39,072 nucleotides of DNA from Spirochaetales bacterium (GCA_031273605.1 JAISRN010000068.1:1-39072), one strand, 5' to 3'; shown: positions 1 to 8,985, numbered from the stretch's first letter. Translations and numbers: made by a program. Notes: generated from the sequence alone by a model not told the origin.

Positions 1-19
1 GCCAAAGGCGAACTTTGGC
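1..19. other. Small perfect hairpin at window edge
   Basis: GCCAAAG and CTTTGGC form a 7-bp stem with a 5-nt loop. No T-run follows on either strand, so a terminator role is not supported. The gene it might serve lies outside the window. Confidence 0.4.
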
Positions 20-39
20 TTGCGCCTTGCGAAACGTGC

Positions 40-97
40 CATTTTCAGAAGTTGCAGTTCCAAAATCTGACATTTTGGAACTGCCTCAGTCAAAATG
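40..97. repeat. GCAGTTCC hairpin repeat, copy 1
   Basis: A perfect 12-bp stem (GCAGTTCCAAAA at 54-65 against its complement at 73-84) encloses the loop TCTGACA. CATTTT at 40-45 and AAAATG at 92-97 form an outer pair. The arm GCAGTTCC and the core ATCTGACA recur in the hairpin at 10578-10639, so this looks like a small dispersed repeat. No T-tract follows. Confidence 0.6.
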
Positions 98-176
98 AGT
101 TTATATGCGCTGGCCCTGGCCGGGAACTTAGCCCTTGGAAAGCATAGATTCAGGACGCGAAAATGGGTGGCCCCTA

Positions 177-285
177 TGCCCCTTTCGCGGATTTTCGCGC
201 CTTTCGCGGTTCCTCTCTTTTTGTCCGTGCCGTCCGTGGTTGATCCCTTCCTCTTTATCCGTGAGGTCCGTGGTTAATCTTAACT
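177..285. repeat. Dispersed ACCACGGAC-type intergenic repeat, copy A
   Basis: Read on the minus strand this patch holds ATTAACCACGGACCTCACGGA, then ATCAACCACGGACGGCACGGA, then words such as ACCGCGAAAGG. Closely related words occur at 1450-1490, 17056-17165, 17972-18060, 26436-26640 and 29905-30005, always outside or at the very end of genes. The last codons of the DUF2804 gene lie inside it. Confidence 0.6.
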
Positions 286-1391
286 TGGGAATGGCCACGG
301 CGGCGGGGACCCTTAAAGATTCGGCGGAAAAAATCCCCCGCGGTTACCAGGGGAACCACGAGGTTCTCCACCAGGCCCCAGCGGTAAACGTTTTTTTCCG
401 CAAAGCCAAAGATCCTCTCCAAAGGGAGTTTCTGCCCGTCATCCAGGATAACGGTACCGGAGTACCAGCCAAAAACCTGGTGGGAAGGCCCCTGGGGTCC
501 CTTGGTAAAGCGGTCCATAATGGGGTCCATGCGCATTTCAAACCGGCCGTCGGAGGAGGTAAAGGTCCAGGGCTCAAGCCATAATTTTTGCTTTTCGTTG
601 ACGCAAAAGGTTACCTCTTCCAGTTTGTGAATCCTGCCGTCGTAAAACAGGGCGTTTTCCGTGGCCTCGGAGGTATCGCTCTTTTGATAGTCCCAGCCTA
701 TGTTGAAGCTGAAGGGCCGGCCCCCGACGCTGCCATTCCCCCCGCCCCAGTACGCGTGGGTTTCCCCGGGCCAAACCCCCCGCCCCCAGTCCTGCACCGC
801 AAAGGCCCGGCGGGGATCAAAGGTATGGCGAATCTCCCCCAGGGTAAGCTCCCCCTCCAGAGGGATGTCGGCCCGCTTGTGGGCATAGAAAAATTGCCCT
901 GCCTCTTCGACAAAGGGAAAGTAGTGGCACAGGGTGTCCCCCGGGGGGAGATGCAGGGTTAGGTTAAGGTCCAGGGGATGCTTTCCGTCGTAACGCTCCC
1001 ACCGGGCCTTAAAGAGAATCCTTTCCCGGCCCCCCAAAAGCTCGCAGGACACCCCCGGCGCTCCGTATTTTAAGGAGCCGTAGGCATCCCGGGGCAGTTG
1101 GAGAAGGCTGTCCTTGGGCAGGCAGAGGGAGCCCTTATCCAGGTGGAATTTTTTTTGAAAATCCATAAAACTTAAAGAAAAGGTATGGAGAAGCCCGACA
1201 TCGGCAATAAAGAAACCAATGCCGCAGGTTTCATCGCCGCAGAAAAAATAATGCCATTCTTTAATGCGTTTGGCGGGATGACCAATCTGCTCCCGGTTGT
1301 ACTCCAAAAGGGGAGACCGGGCCCATCCGGATTCGGCAAGCTCCCCGTTGGGCAGCAGGAGGTCGTGGGGGTGGATAATTTCGTGCTGCAT
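255..1391 (-). CDS. DUF2804 family protein
   Basis: A protein of 378 aa assigned to the DUF2804 family from its overall pattern, notably the AVQDWGRGVWP stretch followed by a glycine-rich GGGNG segment and several Trp-rich beta-strand-like blocks. The biochemical role of the family is not established to my knowledge. The start is taken at the ATG at 1389-1391 (MQHEIIHPHD). A longer reading to 1454 would run through the promoter, whose -10 lies 6 nt upstream of this ATG. No signal peptide is seen. The last residues, INHGPHG, are encoded by a copy of the dispersed intergenic repeat, so the native C-terminus has probably been replaced or extended. It appears to be a single-gene unit with its own promoter. 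Confidence 0.75.
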   Translation of the reverse strand: MQHEIIHPHDLLLPNGELAESGWARSPLLEYNREQIGHPAKRIKEWHYFFCGDETCGIGFFIADVGLLHTFSLSFMDFQKKFHLDKGSLCLPKDSLLQLPRDAYGSLKYGAPGVSCELLGGRERILFKARWERYDGKHPLDLNLTLHLPPGDTLCHYFPFVEEAGQFFYAHKRADIPLEGELTLGEIRHTFDPRRAFAVQDWGRGVWPGETHAYWGGGNGSVGGRPFSFNIGWDYQKSDTSEATENALFYDGRIHKLEEVTFCVNEKQKLWLEPWTFTSSDGRFEMRMDPIMDRFTKGPQGPSHQVFGWYSGTVILDDGQKLPLERIFGFAEKNVYRWGLVENLVVPLVTAGDFFRRIFKGPRRRGHSQVKINHGPHG

Positions 1392-1397
1392 AGTCCT

Positions 1398-1426
1398 ACT
1401 ATGAAACCTCTCAAGCCCCTTGTCAA
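1398..1426 (-). promoter_or_regulatory. Promoter of the DUF2804 gene, probably leaderless
   Basis: On the minus strand, -35 TTGACA (plus 1421-1426), a 17-bp spacer and -10 CATAGT (1398-1403). The ATG begins at 1391, 6 nt beyond the -10, so transcription should begin at or within 1-2 nt of the start codon. Confidence 0.6.
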
Positions 1427-1449
1427 GACTCCCCGGAGGGAACCAAGAA

Positions 1450-1490
1450 ATCAACCACGGACCACACAGACGACACGGACAGGTCCAAGG
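1450..1490. repeat. Dispersed ACCACGGAC-type intergenic repeat, copy B
   Basis: ATCAACCACGGACCACACAG followed by ACGACACGGACAGG. A short copy of the same family as the patch at 177-285, lying just upstream of the DUF2804 promoter. Confidence 0.5.
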
Positions 1491-1623
1491 TCCAATCTTT
1501 CTTACCCCGTCTTTTAGCCGTTTAGGGGCTTAACTATTCCCGGCTGCTGGAAGCCGCTATAAAGGAGTCCTTGGGAATTGCCTCCCGGGGAAGGAAGGGA
1601 AAACTCCCCTCCCCCCGTAGGAT

Positions 1624-2547
1624 TTAGGGAAGGTCCCAGAGCCAGGTAGAGAGGTAGCGCTCCCCAGTGTCGGGGAGAATCACCACGATGGTTTTGCCCT
1701 TATTCTCCGGCCGCTGGGCCACCGTGAGGGCCGCTTCCAGGGCGGCGCCGGAGGAAATGCCCACCAGGATCCCCTCCTCCTTGGCGGCCCGCCGGGCGGC
1801 GTAGGCGGCCTTGGCGTCATCGGTTTGGTAGATTTCGTCCACCAGGTCCGGGGAGTAAACCTGGGGCACAAACCCGGCGCCGATGCCCTGAATTTTATGG
1901 GGCCCCGGCTGTCCGCCGGAGAGAACCGGCGAGGCGGCGGGTTCTACGGCAATGAGCTTTATGGAAGGCTTTTTGTCTTTGAGGTACTTTCCCGCGCCGG
2001 TTATGGTGCCCCCGGTGCCTACCCCGGAAATAAAAATATCCACGGCCCCATCGGTGTCCCGCCAAATTTCCGGGCCCGTGGTTTTTTCGTGTATTTGGGG
2101 GTTGGCGGGGTTATTGAACTGCTGGGGGATGAAGGAATGGGGAATCCCCGCCGCCAGTTCCTCCGCCTTGGCAATGGCGCCCTTCATGCCCTTGGCCCCT
2201 TCCGTTAATTCCAGTTCGGCCCCCAGGGCCTTCAGCAGTTTCCGCCTTTCCAGACTCATGGTTTCCGGCATGGTGAGGATGAGCCGGTAGCCCTTTACGG
2301 CGGCCACAAAGGCCAGGCCGATTCCGGTGTTCCCGCTGGTAGGCTCGATAAGGACGGTTTCTCCGGTGATTTTCCCCGCTTTTTCCCCCTCTTCAATTAA
2401 AGCCAGGGCGATCCGGTCCTTCACGCTGGAAAGGGGATTGAAAAATTCCAGCTTGGCATAGATAATGGCGCCGCCCTGGTTTATCCGGTTAATTTTTACC
2501 AGGGGGGTATTGCCCACAAGATCCGTAATTTTGTCTACTCTTGCCAC
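1624..2547 (-). CDS. cysK: Cysteine synthase A (O-acetylserine sulfhydrylase)
   Basis: A PLP enzyme that makes cysteine from O-acetylserine and sulfide in the cytoplasm. The 307 aa length is normal for CysK. Visible are the PLP lysine K43 in NPLSSVKDR, the substrate loop TSGNTG at 70-75, and the phosphate-binding glycine loop [10 protein letters not shown] near 176-185. The start is GTG with a strong AAGGAG 6 nt upstream. It stands alone with its own promoter, separate from the trans-sulfuration enzyme and Rrf2 regulators at 8551-10568, although both loci serve sulfur amino-acid metabolism. CysM is less likely given the sequence pattern. Confidence 0.95.
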   Translation of the reverse strand: MARVDKITDLVGNTPLVKINRINQGGAIIYAKLEFFNPLSSVKDRIALALIEEGEKAGKITGETVLIEPTSGNTGIGLAFVAAVKGYRLILTMPETMSLERRKLLKALGAELELTEGAKGMKGAIAKAEELAAGIPHSFIPQQFNNPANPQIHEKTTGPEIWRDTDGAVDIFISGVGTGGTITGAGKYLKDKKPSIKLIAVEPAASPVLSGGQPGPHKIQGIGAGFVPQVYSPDLVDEIYQTDDAKAAYAARRAAKEEGILVGISSGAALEAALTVAQRPENKGKTIVVILPDTGERYLSTWLWDLP

Positions 2548-2580
2548 GTTAAACTCCTTATACTTAGTATTTACATGATA

Positions 2581-2608
2581 ATTATAATATATAATGGCCC
2601 CAGGTCAA
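2581..2608 (-). promoter_or_regulatory. Promoter of cysK
   Basis: On the minus strand, -35 TTGACC (plus 2603-2608), a 16-bp spacer and a perfect -10 TATAAT (plus 2581-2586). The expected leader is about 30 nt, which accommodates the AAGGAG ribosome site. Confidence 0.65.
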
Positions 2609-2660
2609 GTTCTTTTTCCCCAAAACCCGTAAATTCCCGCAAAAAGTTTCACCGGAGGTC

Positions 2661-2713
2661 ATTTTGAACCGGCAAAATGCCATCTTGTTCAGATAAAAGC
2701 CCTATGCTATACT
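2661..2713 (+). promoter_or_regulatory. Promoter and possible operator of the plus-strand hybrid kinase
   Basis: -35 TTGTTC (2685-2690), a 17-bp spacer and -10 TATACT (2708-2713). Just upstream, ATTTTG (2661-2666) and CAAAAT (2673-2678) form an inverted repeat with a 6-nt spacer, a possible regulator site. The leader would be about 95 nt and includes C-rich tracts. Confidence 0.5.
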
Positions 2714-2815
2714 TGCAGATCAAATGATGAGAAAAATCGGCCGGCTAAAACTGTTTTTTTCCTCCCCCCCCGAAAAACCCCTTCCCCCCGGCATGACCGT
2801 TAGGAGAGGGCGCCC

Positions 2816-5605
2816 TTGAAAAAACTAAAGGGCATCCGTACCCGGCTTTTTTCTAGTATCGGCGCCTTAACTCTTTTATTTGTGATTATCCTAATTGTTT
2901 TAGGAATAGCGGTTATGGGGTTTATCGCCGACGGCCTTTTGGTCCGCACCATAGAGCCCCTGACCCGCAGCGCCGCGGTAAGCCTGGAAAATGACATTCA
3001 GGCCATGGCCGCCCGGCTGGAACTGCTGGGGGAGGCCTTCTTTCCCCAGGGCGCCCCGGATTTAGCCCCCGATTCGGCGCTTTTGGAGCAATCCCTGGCC
3101 GGGGGGGGGCTTGTCTGGCTGGGTTTTTACTCTCCCCAGGGGGTCCTTCTTTCCGGCAGCCCCGCAAGCCCGGCAAGCCTTACCGAAACTACCCTTCACC
3201 CCCAGCCGGACCGGAATAGGAAGTTGGTTTTGGGAGACATTCTGCCGGGCCCCTCCGGTCCGGAGCTTACCCTGGGGATTCCCCTGGAGGACCGGGGGAG
3301 GCTTGAGGGCTTCCTAACGGGCTGCTTTGTTTATCAAAATCTTAACCGAATTTTATCGGCCATGGCCCTTTCGTTTCAGGAAAATGTCTTCATCATTGAC
3401 CACGAAGGGCGCTTGAAGATTCCGGAAAACCAAACCCCCCAGGGAAGGGTTCCCCTTCAGCTTGTCCTCACCGAACCGGCGGTCCGGGAGGTTGCCGGCG
3501 CCATGCTTAGGGAGCAGGAGGGCAGCCGCTGGATACGGGTTTCCCAGGGAAGGTTCCTGGCCAGTTACAGCCCCGTCCGAAACGCCCGCTGGTCCTTGGG
3601 GATTCTGGTTCCCCCCCCTAGTTCTTTCCTCCCCCTTCACCGGATGGCTTTTTGGGGCTCCCTGGTATTCCTTGTCTGCCTTATTTTTTTTGCTTTTATT
3701 TCCAATGCTATTTTGACATCCCTCCTGACCCGGCCTTTGGGAACCATTACCGAACAGGCCCGCAGCCTGGCCGAGGGGAACTTTGAACCCATCGAAGCCA
3801 AGGCGCTCACCGCCCGGCATGATGAAATTGGAATTCTAAGCCGGACCTTTAACACCATGTCCGGGGCCATTGAGGAATTGATGGAAAGGGCCAACCAAAT
3901 AACCCAGGCGGCCCGGTCCGGCCGGCTGGAGGAACGCTGCGATCCCCTCACCCTGCCGGGGAGCTACCAAAAGATTGCCGCGGATTTTAACGCAACCCTG
4001 GATCAGGTCTGCCTTCAGTTAGAATCGGTTCCCGACGCCCTGGCCTTTTTTGATCTTAGGGGAACCATGCTGTACCGCAACCGGATTATGGAGGATTTTC
4101 TCATCCGCCATGAGCTGCAATGCCCGGACCCGGAAAGGCTGGCCCGGATTCTCTCCGGAGGGGAAAGGGGCGAGTTTAATTCGGAGATTCTGAATTTTCT
4201 AAGCCCCGAAAAAACCTTTCCCGACACCTACACATCATCGGTGGATCTGCCGGGCTACGACATTATCTCCTACCACCTTCCCCCGGAGGAGGTTCAGGAA
4301 GATTCCGGCTCTCAGGAGAATAATTACCGGAACACCGGGGCAGGCAACTATCTCTTAACCCTTAAAAAAATTTCCGTTGACGGCGGACAGCCCTGCGTCA
4401 TGCTTATTTTAAGCGACGTTACCATGCTTATCCGGTCCAAACTGGATGCGGAATCCGCAAGCCAGGCAAAGAGCGATTTTCTCTCCCGGATGAGTCACGA
4501 AATTCGAACTCCCCTAAACGCCATTATCGGGATGACCCAGATTGCCAAGAGTACGGACCAGGGGGACAAAATCAAGAATTGCCTTGCCCAGATTGAAAAC
4601 TCCTCCAACCACCTGATAGGAATCATTAATGATATTTTAGATTACAATAAAATTGAATCGGGAAAGCTGTCCCTGGACGAGGACTATTTTGACCTGAGGG
4701 CTAACTTGGATTTTGTGGTTTCCATGATGTCCCCCAAGGCCAGGGAACGGGGCATAGATATTCACTTAAGCATTTCCAACCTTACCCACAGCTACATCCA
4801 TTCCGATTCTTTAAGGCTTAACCAGGTGCTGATTAACATTCTCTCCAATGCGGTTAAATTCTCTCCGGAAAAAAGCTCCATAGAACTTAATGCCAGGGAG
4901 ATGGAGTACCAGTCGGGATTTGCCCGGTTTTACTTTGAAATTGTGGACCACGGCATCGGCATCAGCGAAAAAAAAGCGGCCAAGCTGTTCCGCCCCTTTG
5001 AACAGGCGGACGGAAGCATTACCCGGAATTACGGAGGCACCGGTTTGGGCCTGGCGATAAGCAAAAACCTGGTGGAAATGATGGGGGGCAGCCTTAACCT
5101 GCAAAGCAGGGAAAATGAGGGCAGCGCCTTTAGTTTTACCATCGTTTCCCCGGCCCAGATTCCCCCCCGGACCGAGGCTCCCCGCTCTCCGGGGGAAACA
5201 AAGCCGGAGGTTTACGATTTTACCGGAAAACGCTGCCTGGTGGTGGACGACATTGAGATTAACCGGGAGATTATTACGGAACTCCTCTCCGATACGGGAA
5301 TCCTTATTGAGTGCGCCGGCAACGGTCAGGAAGCGGTGGACCTTTTTCGGGACTCCCCCCCCGGCTATTTTGACCTGGTTTTGATGGATATGCAGATGCC
5401 GGTGATGGACGGCTGCACCGCCACCCGGGCCATCCGCTACCTGGGCCGGGAGGATTCCGAAACTATCCCGATTATCGCCATGACCGCCAACGTGATGCAG
5501 GAAGACATCCGAAAGGCCATGGAATCCGGAATGGACGCCCACCTGGGCAAGCCCATTGAACTTGATGCGATGTATAAAGTACTCCAGGAGCACCTTACCT
5601 CTTAA
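2816..5605 (+). CDS. Membrane-bound hybrid sensor histidine kinase
   Basis: A 929-aa hybrid kinase. A first membrane helix at about 17-39 and a second at about 278-300 bracket a periplasmic sensor region of roughly 240 residues. A HAMP segment follows (about 300-355), then a HAMP/PAS-like linker (about 390-545). The HisKA domain has the phosphorylated H561 in SHEIRTPLNA, the ATPase domain has DHGIGIS and GGTGLGLAI, and the C-terminal receiver (about 805-925) has the phospho-acceptor D858 in LMDMQMP. The TTG start is chosen because AGGAGAGG lies 7 nt upstream. No HPt domain is seen, so the phosphorelay partner is elsewhere. A run of nine G at 3101-3109 lies inside the sensor region. The 3' end overlaps the convergent second kinase by 11 bp. 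Confidence 0.9.
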   Translation: MKKLKGIRTRLFSSIGALTLLFVIILIVLGIAVMGFIADGLLVRTIEPLTRSAAVSLENDIQAMAARLELLGEAFFPQGAPDLAPDSALLEQSLAGGGLVWLGFYSPQGVLLSGSPASPASLTETTLHPQPDRNRKLVLGDILPGPSGPELTLGIPLEDRGRLEGFLTGCFVYQNLNRILSAMALSFQENVFIIDHEGRLKIPENQTPQGRVPLQLVLTEPAVREVAGAMLREQEGSRWIRVSQGRFLASYSPVRNARWSLGILVPPPSSFLPLHRMAFWGSLVFLVCLIFFAFISNAILTSLLTRPLGTITEQARSLAEGNFEPIEAKALTARHDEIGILSRTFNTMSGAIEELMERANQITQAARSGRLEERCDPLTLPGSYQKIAADFNATLDQVCLQLESVPDALAFFDLRGTMLYRNRIMEDFLIRHELQCPDPERLARILSGGERGEFNSEILNFLSPEKTFPDTYTSSVDLPGYDIISYHLPPEEVQEDSGSQENNYRNTGAGNYLLTLKKISVDGGQPCVMLILSDVTMLIRSKLDAESASQAKSDFLSRMSHEIRTPLNAIIGMTQIAKSTDQGDKIKNCLAQIENSSNHLIGIINDILDYNKIESGKLSLDEDYFDLRANLDFVVSMMSPKARERGIDIHLSISNLTHSYIHSDSLRLNQVLINILSNAVKFSPEKSSIELNAREMEYQSGFARFYFEIVDHGIGISEKKAAKLFRPFEQADGSITRNYGGTGLGLAISKNLVEMMGGSLNLQSRENEGSAFSFTIVSPAQIPPRTEAPRSPGETKPEVYDFTGKRCLVVDDIEINREIITELLSDTGILIECAGNGQEAVDLFRDSPPGYFDLVLMDMQMPVMDGCTATRAIRYLGREDSETIPIIAMTANVMQEDIRKAMESGMDAHLGKPIELDAMYKVLQEHLTS

Positions 5606-7328
5606 TTAAGTTTTCCGGCAGGAACCGCAAAAGGCAGTCGGAAAGGGTTTTGGTTTCCATGGGCTTGGAGAGGAGGCTGTTAAAACCGGCGGCTAAAAAC
5701 ATCTCCCTGGCGCCGGAGACAACGTTGGCCGTGAGGGCCACAATGGGCACCACCCGGTTCCGCCCCCCCTGGGAGCGGATGGTTTGGACCGCGTCTATCC
5801 CGTCTATTTCCGGCATCATGTGATCCATGAGGATGAGATCGTAATTTTGGCCGGCGGCCTTTTCGATGGATTCAGCGCCCCCCCGGGCTATGTCCGGGTT
5901 GATTCCAAAGGCATTCAGCATAAAAGCGGCTATTTCCAGATTAATCTCAATGTCATCCACCAGGAGAACCTTGGCTTCCGGGGCGGTAAAGTCAATGGCC
6001 TGCTTTTCTTCTCCGGGCAAATTTTCAACCCCCCCCTTCCTGACGGGCAGGGTAACGGTAAAAACCGAACCGGCGCCGTAGCGGCTGGCCACGGTAATTT
6101 CCCCGGACATCATGTCGCAGAGCCGTTTGGTAATGGCCAAACCCAGGCCGGTCCCCTGAACCTGCTTGTTCCTGACCTGATCCAACTGCTCAAAGGCGGC
6201 AAACAACCGGGGGATGGCCTCGGTCTTGATGCCTATCCCCGTATCCTCGATGACGAATCGGAGGATCACATCGGCGGAGGCGGCCTCTCCTTCCTTCCCG
6301 GCCCGGTCCTCCGGGGGGGCGGAGACATCCACCCGGAAGATCACCCCGCCCTGCTCGGTGTACTTGAGGGCATTGTTGAGCAGGTTGGTTAAAATCTGGC
6401 TTATCCGCTTGGCGTCTCCGTGGACCACCTGGGGAAGGCCGGGGTCAAAAAAACACTGAAAACTTAAATCCTTTTCCGGGAAAAGCAGGGCAAACATTTC
6501 CTCGATCCGGGCCAGAAGATCCCCCAGGTTAAACCACTCCAGGATAAGCTCCAGTTTTCCCGCTTCGATCTTGGAAAAATCAAGAATATCATTAATTAGG
6601 CTTAACAGAACATGGGAGGAGGTTCTGATATTTTTCAGGTAGTTAAGCTGTTCCGGTTTAAGCCCCCCGGCTTCCATCATGGCGGAGATGCCGATGATCG
6701 CGTTAAGGGGGGTCCGCAATTCATGGGACACGGTGGCCAGAAAATCGGACTTGGCTTTGTTGGCCTGTTCGGCTTCCTGCTTGGCCCGCAGCAGATCCGT
6801 GGAGTCGTAAAAAAGAAACATGGCCCCGTTGTCTTCGCCCTTGTCGTTAATCATGGGGCTTATCTGGACAGCGTAGTCCCTGGGGTTCCCCTTGCCGCTA
6901 AAGTCGATGGGGCGCTGCAGATCGATGCGGCTGTTTTGATCCTGCCCCTTATAAATATCATCCGCCAGGGCCGTAAATTTTTCATCGGTAAAGCGGAGTA
7001 AAATATCCCGGTAATGGACCCCGGCAATCATGCCAAATCCCGGAATGCCTGATATTTTAAGAAAAATGTCGGTGCAGTAGACTATTTTTCCTTCGCCGTC
7101 AAAAAGCATGATGATGTCCGGGCAGTTTTGCAGAAGAAGGTTCATGTACTGTTCCAGTTGGGAACTTTTGTCTTCGACAATTTTGCGCAGATTATCCTTG
7201 GCGGCGGCGGCAATCCTATTCCGCTCAATCGTTAGGTTGGCAAGGTTTAGGTGACGTTCCAGTTTTTTTATGGTCAGCCGGGCTTCATTTAACAGAACCT
7301 CGGCATCCCCCCTGTTGTTATCGTCCAT
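5595..7328 (-). CDS. Cytosolic PAS hybrid sensor histidine kinase
   Basis: A 577-aa hybrid kinase with no membrane helix. An N-terminal helical, probably coiled-coil stretch (about 8-65) leads to a PAS domain (about 62-180, starting LLLQNCPDIIMLFDGEG). HisKA follows with phospho-site H202 in SHELRTPLNA, then an ATPase domain with DTGIGI and GTGLGLAI, and a receiver with D502 in LMDHMMP. It starts 18 bp after the stop of the FIST-domain gene and is almost certainly co-transcribed with it, so the FIST protein is a likely input or partner. Its 3' end overlaps the convergent membrane kinase. The two kinases share the hybrid layout and the DDIEIN receiver motif, which suggests related or cross-talking pathways. 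Confidence 0.9.
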   Translation of the reverse strand: MDDNNRGDAEVLLNEARLTIKKLERHLNLANLTIERNRIAAAAKDNLRKIVEDKSSQLEQYMNLLLQNCPDIIMLFDGEGKIVYCTDIFLKISGIPGFGMIAGVHYRDILLRFTDEKFTALADDIYKGQDQNSRIDLQRPIDFSGKGNPRDYAVQISPMINDKGEDNGAMFLFYDSTDLLRAKQEAEQANKAKSDFLATVSHELRTPLNAIIGISAMMEAGGLKPEQLNYLKNIRTSSHVLLSLINDILDFSKIEAGKLELILEWFNLGDLLARIEEMFALLFPEKDLSFQCFFDPGLPQVVHGDAKRISQILTNLLNNALKYTEQGGVIFRVDVSAPPEDRAGKEGEAASADVILRFVIEDTGIGIKTEAIPRLFAAFEQLDQVRNKQVQGTGLGLAITKRLCDMMSGEITVASRYGAGSVFTVTLPVRKGGVENLPGEEKQAIDFTAPEAKVLLVDDIEINLEIAAFMLNAFGINPDIARGGAESIEKAAGQNYDLILMDHMMPEIDGIDAVQTIRSQGGRNRVVPIVALTANVVSGAREMFLAAGFNSLLSKPMETKTLSDCLLRFLPENLIKR

Positions 7329-7346
7329 TTTGGTCCGCCGGGTTCA

Positions 7347-8504
7347 CTATAAGACGCAGATCACCATAGTATCGTTGTGGCTGCGGTTGGTTAGGCTGTT
7401 GTCCTTTCCGTAAACCGGGCAGATCTCGGTACCGCAATAGGCCATGTGAAAGGGGGTTTTATCCAGAATCTGCCGGGCCAGATCCATCTCTCCCGTGGTA
7501 TTGAATCCCTGGGCAAAATACCGGCCCACACAGGAGAAGATCAACAGACTCCGGTCTTCCCTGCCATCCAGGGCCTGCCTAAGCACCTTGCCGGTGGTTT
7601 CTTGAATCTCCTTGGCGTCCAGGGCCCCCACGGTTAAAACGGAACCCTCGGGCATCTTGCCCCCGCACACCGCCGAACCGTCCGGGGTAATGGCAAACAT
7701 CACCCGGATTACCGGCTGGGTTCCATCGTTGTAATCCAGAATAAAGGGATAGGAGTTGATCCCCTGGATAACCCCCTTCTCGTCCTTTTCCAGCCCCAGG
7801 GAAACCAGATAGTCCGCCACCGAAATTCCGTTAACCTCTTTAAGCTGATTCCCCCGGGAGGCGGTGATGACCCCCTTCTCCCGAAAGGCCTTTTCTTCGG
7901 GGATGCCGCCGATAAAAAACCGGGGTTCCAGTTTTCCGTAACACAGGACAAAAGCATAGCCGTCCCGGAACGCCCGGCCGTCGTAGAGGGTTTGGGATTC
8001 CCGGTAGTCCGGGTTATGATCCACCGACAGGGCGCCGAAATTCGGCACTCCCCCGGTAATGGCGTCCCAGGATTCCACGAAGAAATCGGCGGAAACCCCG
8101 ATTAAAAGGGGAGCGAAACTCAGCATAAGGGAAGGCCGGTCCTGCCGGGTTTGGGCAATTTTGTCGTAGGCGGCCCGGAAGGGGGCGTCATCCTCGCCGG
8201 TAACCGGAACGGCCAGGCCGGTAACAAATTCAACATCATCGCTGGTGAGGACCGTGAGGATCAGGATCACATCCCCCTGGCCGTCGGGCCCCGAAGCCCC
8301 TAGGGTGGTGGTTCCCACCAGGGAAAAGGGCAGTTTTTCGGCCAGCAGCGCCCAGGTTCCGGAACCGATAAAATCCGCAAAGCAGGAGACGATGCCCACG
8401 CTGTGCTTCTTTAAGGGCTTGACCTTTAGCTGATCCAGGAGCGAAGAAACAGCCCCCTCGACATCATCCGGGTCCTGGGTAAAAGCGGTTATGGTGGTTA
8501 TCAT
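7347..8504 (-). CDS. FIST N/C-domain sensory protein
   Basis: A 385-aa protein with a FIST_N-like region (about 30-200, with VGIVSCFADF, SLVGTTTLGASG and FGALSVDHN) and a FIST_C-like region (about 215-365, ending HMAYCGTEICPVYG). FIST domains are predicted small-ligand sensors often found next to or fused with signalling proteins. No signal peptide or membrane segment is seen. It is the first gene of a two-gene unit with the PAS hybrid kinase 18 bp downstream. The ATG start lies 5 nt after a promoter -10, implying a leaderless or near-leaderless mRNA. The ligand is unknown. Confidence 0.8.
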   Translation of the reverse strand: MITTITAFTQDPDDVEGAVSSLLDQLKVKPLKKHSVGIVSCFADFIGSGTWALLAEKLPFSLVGTTTLGASGPDGQGDVILILTVLTSDDVEFVTGLAVPVTGEDDAPFRAAYDKIAQTRQDRPSLMLSFAPLLIGVSADFFVESWDAITGGVPNFGALSVDHNPDYRESQTLYDGRAFRDGYAFVLCYGKLEPRFFIGGIPEEKAFREKGVITASRGNQLKEVNGISVADYLVSLGLEKDEKGVIQGINSYPFILDYNDGTQPVIRVMFAITPDGSAVCGGKMPEGSVLTVGALDAKEIQETTGKVLRQALDGREDRSLLIFSCVGRYFAQGFNTTGEMDLARQILDKTPFHMAYCGTEICPVYGKDNSLTNRSHNDTMVICVL

Positions 8505-8509
8505 GGTTC

Positions 8510-8539
8510 ATCATATCCCTAAGCGGGGGGGAAGATCAA
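8510..8539 (-). promoter_or_regulatory. Promoter of the FIST-kinase unit, probably leaderless
   Basis: On the minus strand, -35 TTGATC (plus 8534-8539), an 18-bp spacer and -10 TATGAT (plus 8510-8515). Only 5 nt separate the -10 from the ATG at 8502-8504. Confidence 0.5.
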
Positions 8540-8550
8540 CCGTCGAACCC

Positions 8551-8985
8551 TTAAATGAAATACATAAAGTCCCTGTCCGCATTGGGGGAAGCGGCCAGGG
8601 CGGCCAGGGTATACTTGCCGATGACCCCGGCTATGCAGAGGTCGAGCTTATCGTAAACCATCCGGCGGAGGCACATCCTTAGCCGGTTTTCCTGAACCCC
8701 CGGAGGAAGGGGTTCCGCCACCAGCAGGTCTCCCTCCAGACACTGGAGCACATCCTTCATCATAATTTCCTCCGCCGGCCGGGCCAGGGCATAGCCCCCG
8801 GAGGCCCCTTTGACGGAGCGGATAAAACCGGAGCGGCGCAGTATCACCGCCACCTGTTCCAGATACCGTACCGAAATGTCCTGCCGCTGCCCCACCGAAG
8901 CTAGGGTAACGTGGGATTCCGAGGCATGCTCCGTTAGATCCACCAGAAGCTGGAGACCGTACTGTCCCCGGGTTGAGATTTTCAT
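8551..8985 (-). CDS. Rrf2 family transcriptional regulator (second of pair)
   Basis: A 144-aa Rrf2-type winged-helix regulator. The N-terminus MKISTRGQYGLQLLVDL and the wing segment SVKGASGGYALARP are characteristic. Cysteines are present (QCLEG, RMCLRR, DLCIAG) but not in the regular C-x5-C-x5-C spacing of IscR, so cluster binding is less certain than for its neighbour. Its ATG overlaps the stop of the upstream Rrf2 gene by 4 bp, implying translational coupling. It is the last gene of the trans-sulfuration operon, and a CymR-like role sensing cysteine status is inferred from position only. Confidence 0.85.
   Translation of the reverse strand: MKISTRGQYGLQLLVDLTEHASESHVTLASVGQRQDISVRYLEQVAVILRRSGFIRSVKGASGGYALARPAEEIMMKDVLQCLEGDLLVAEPLPPGVQENRLRMCLRRMVYDKLDLCIAGVIGKYTLAALAASPNADRDFMYFI

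Noticed and set aside
4811-5593. A 260-codon minus-strand frame
   Set aside because: It is a shadow of the ATPase and receiver domains of the plus-strand kinase.
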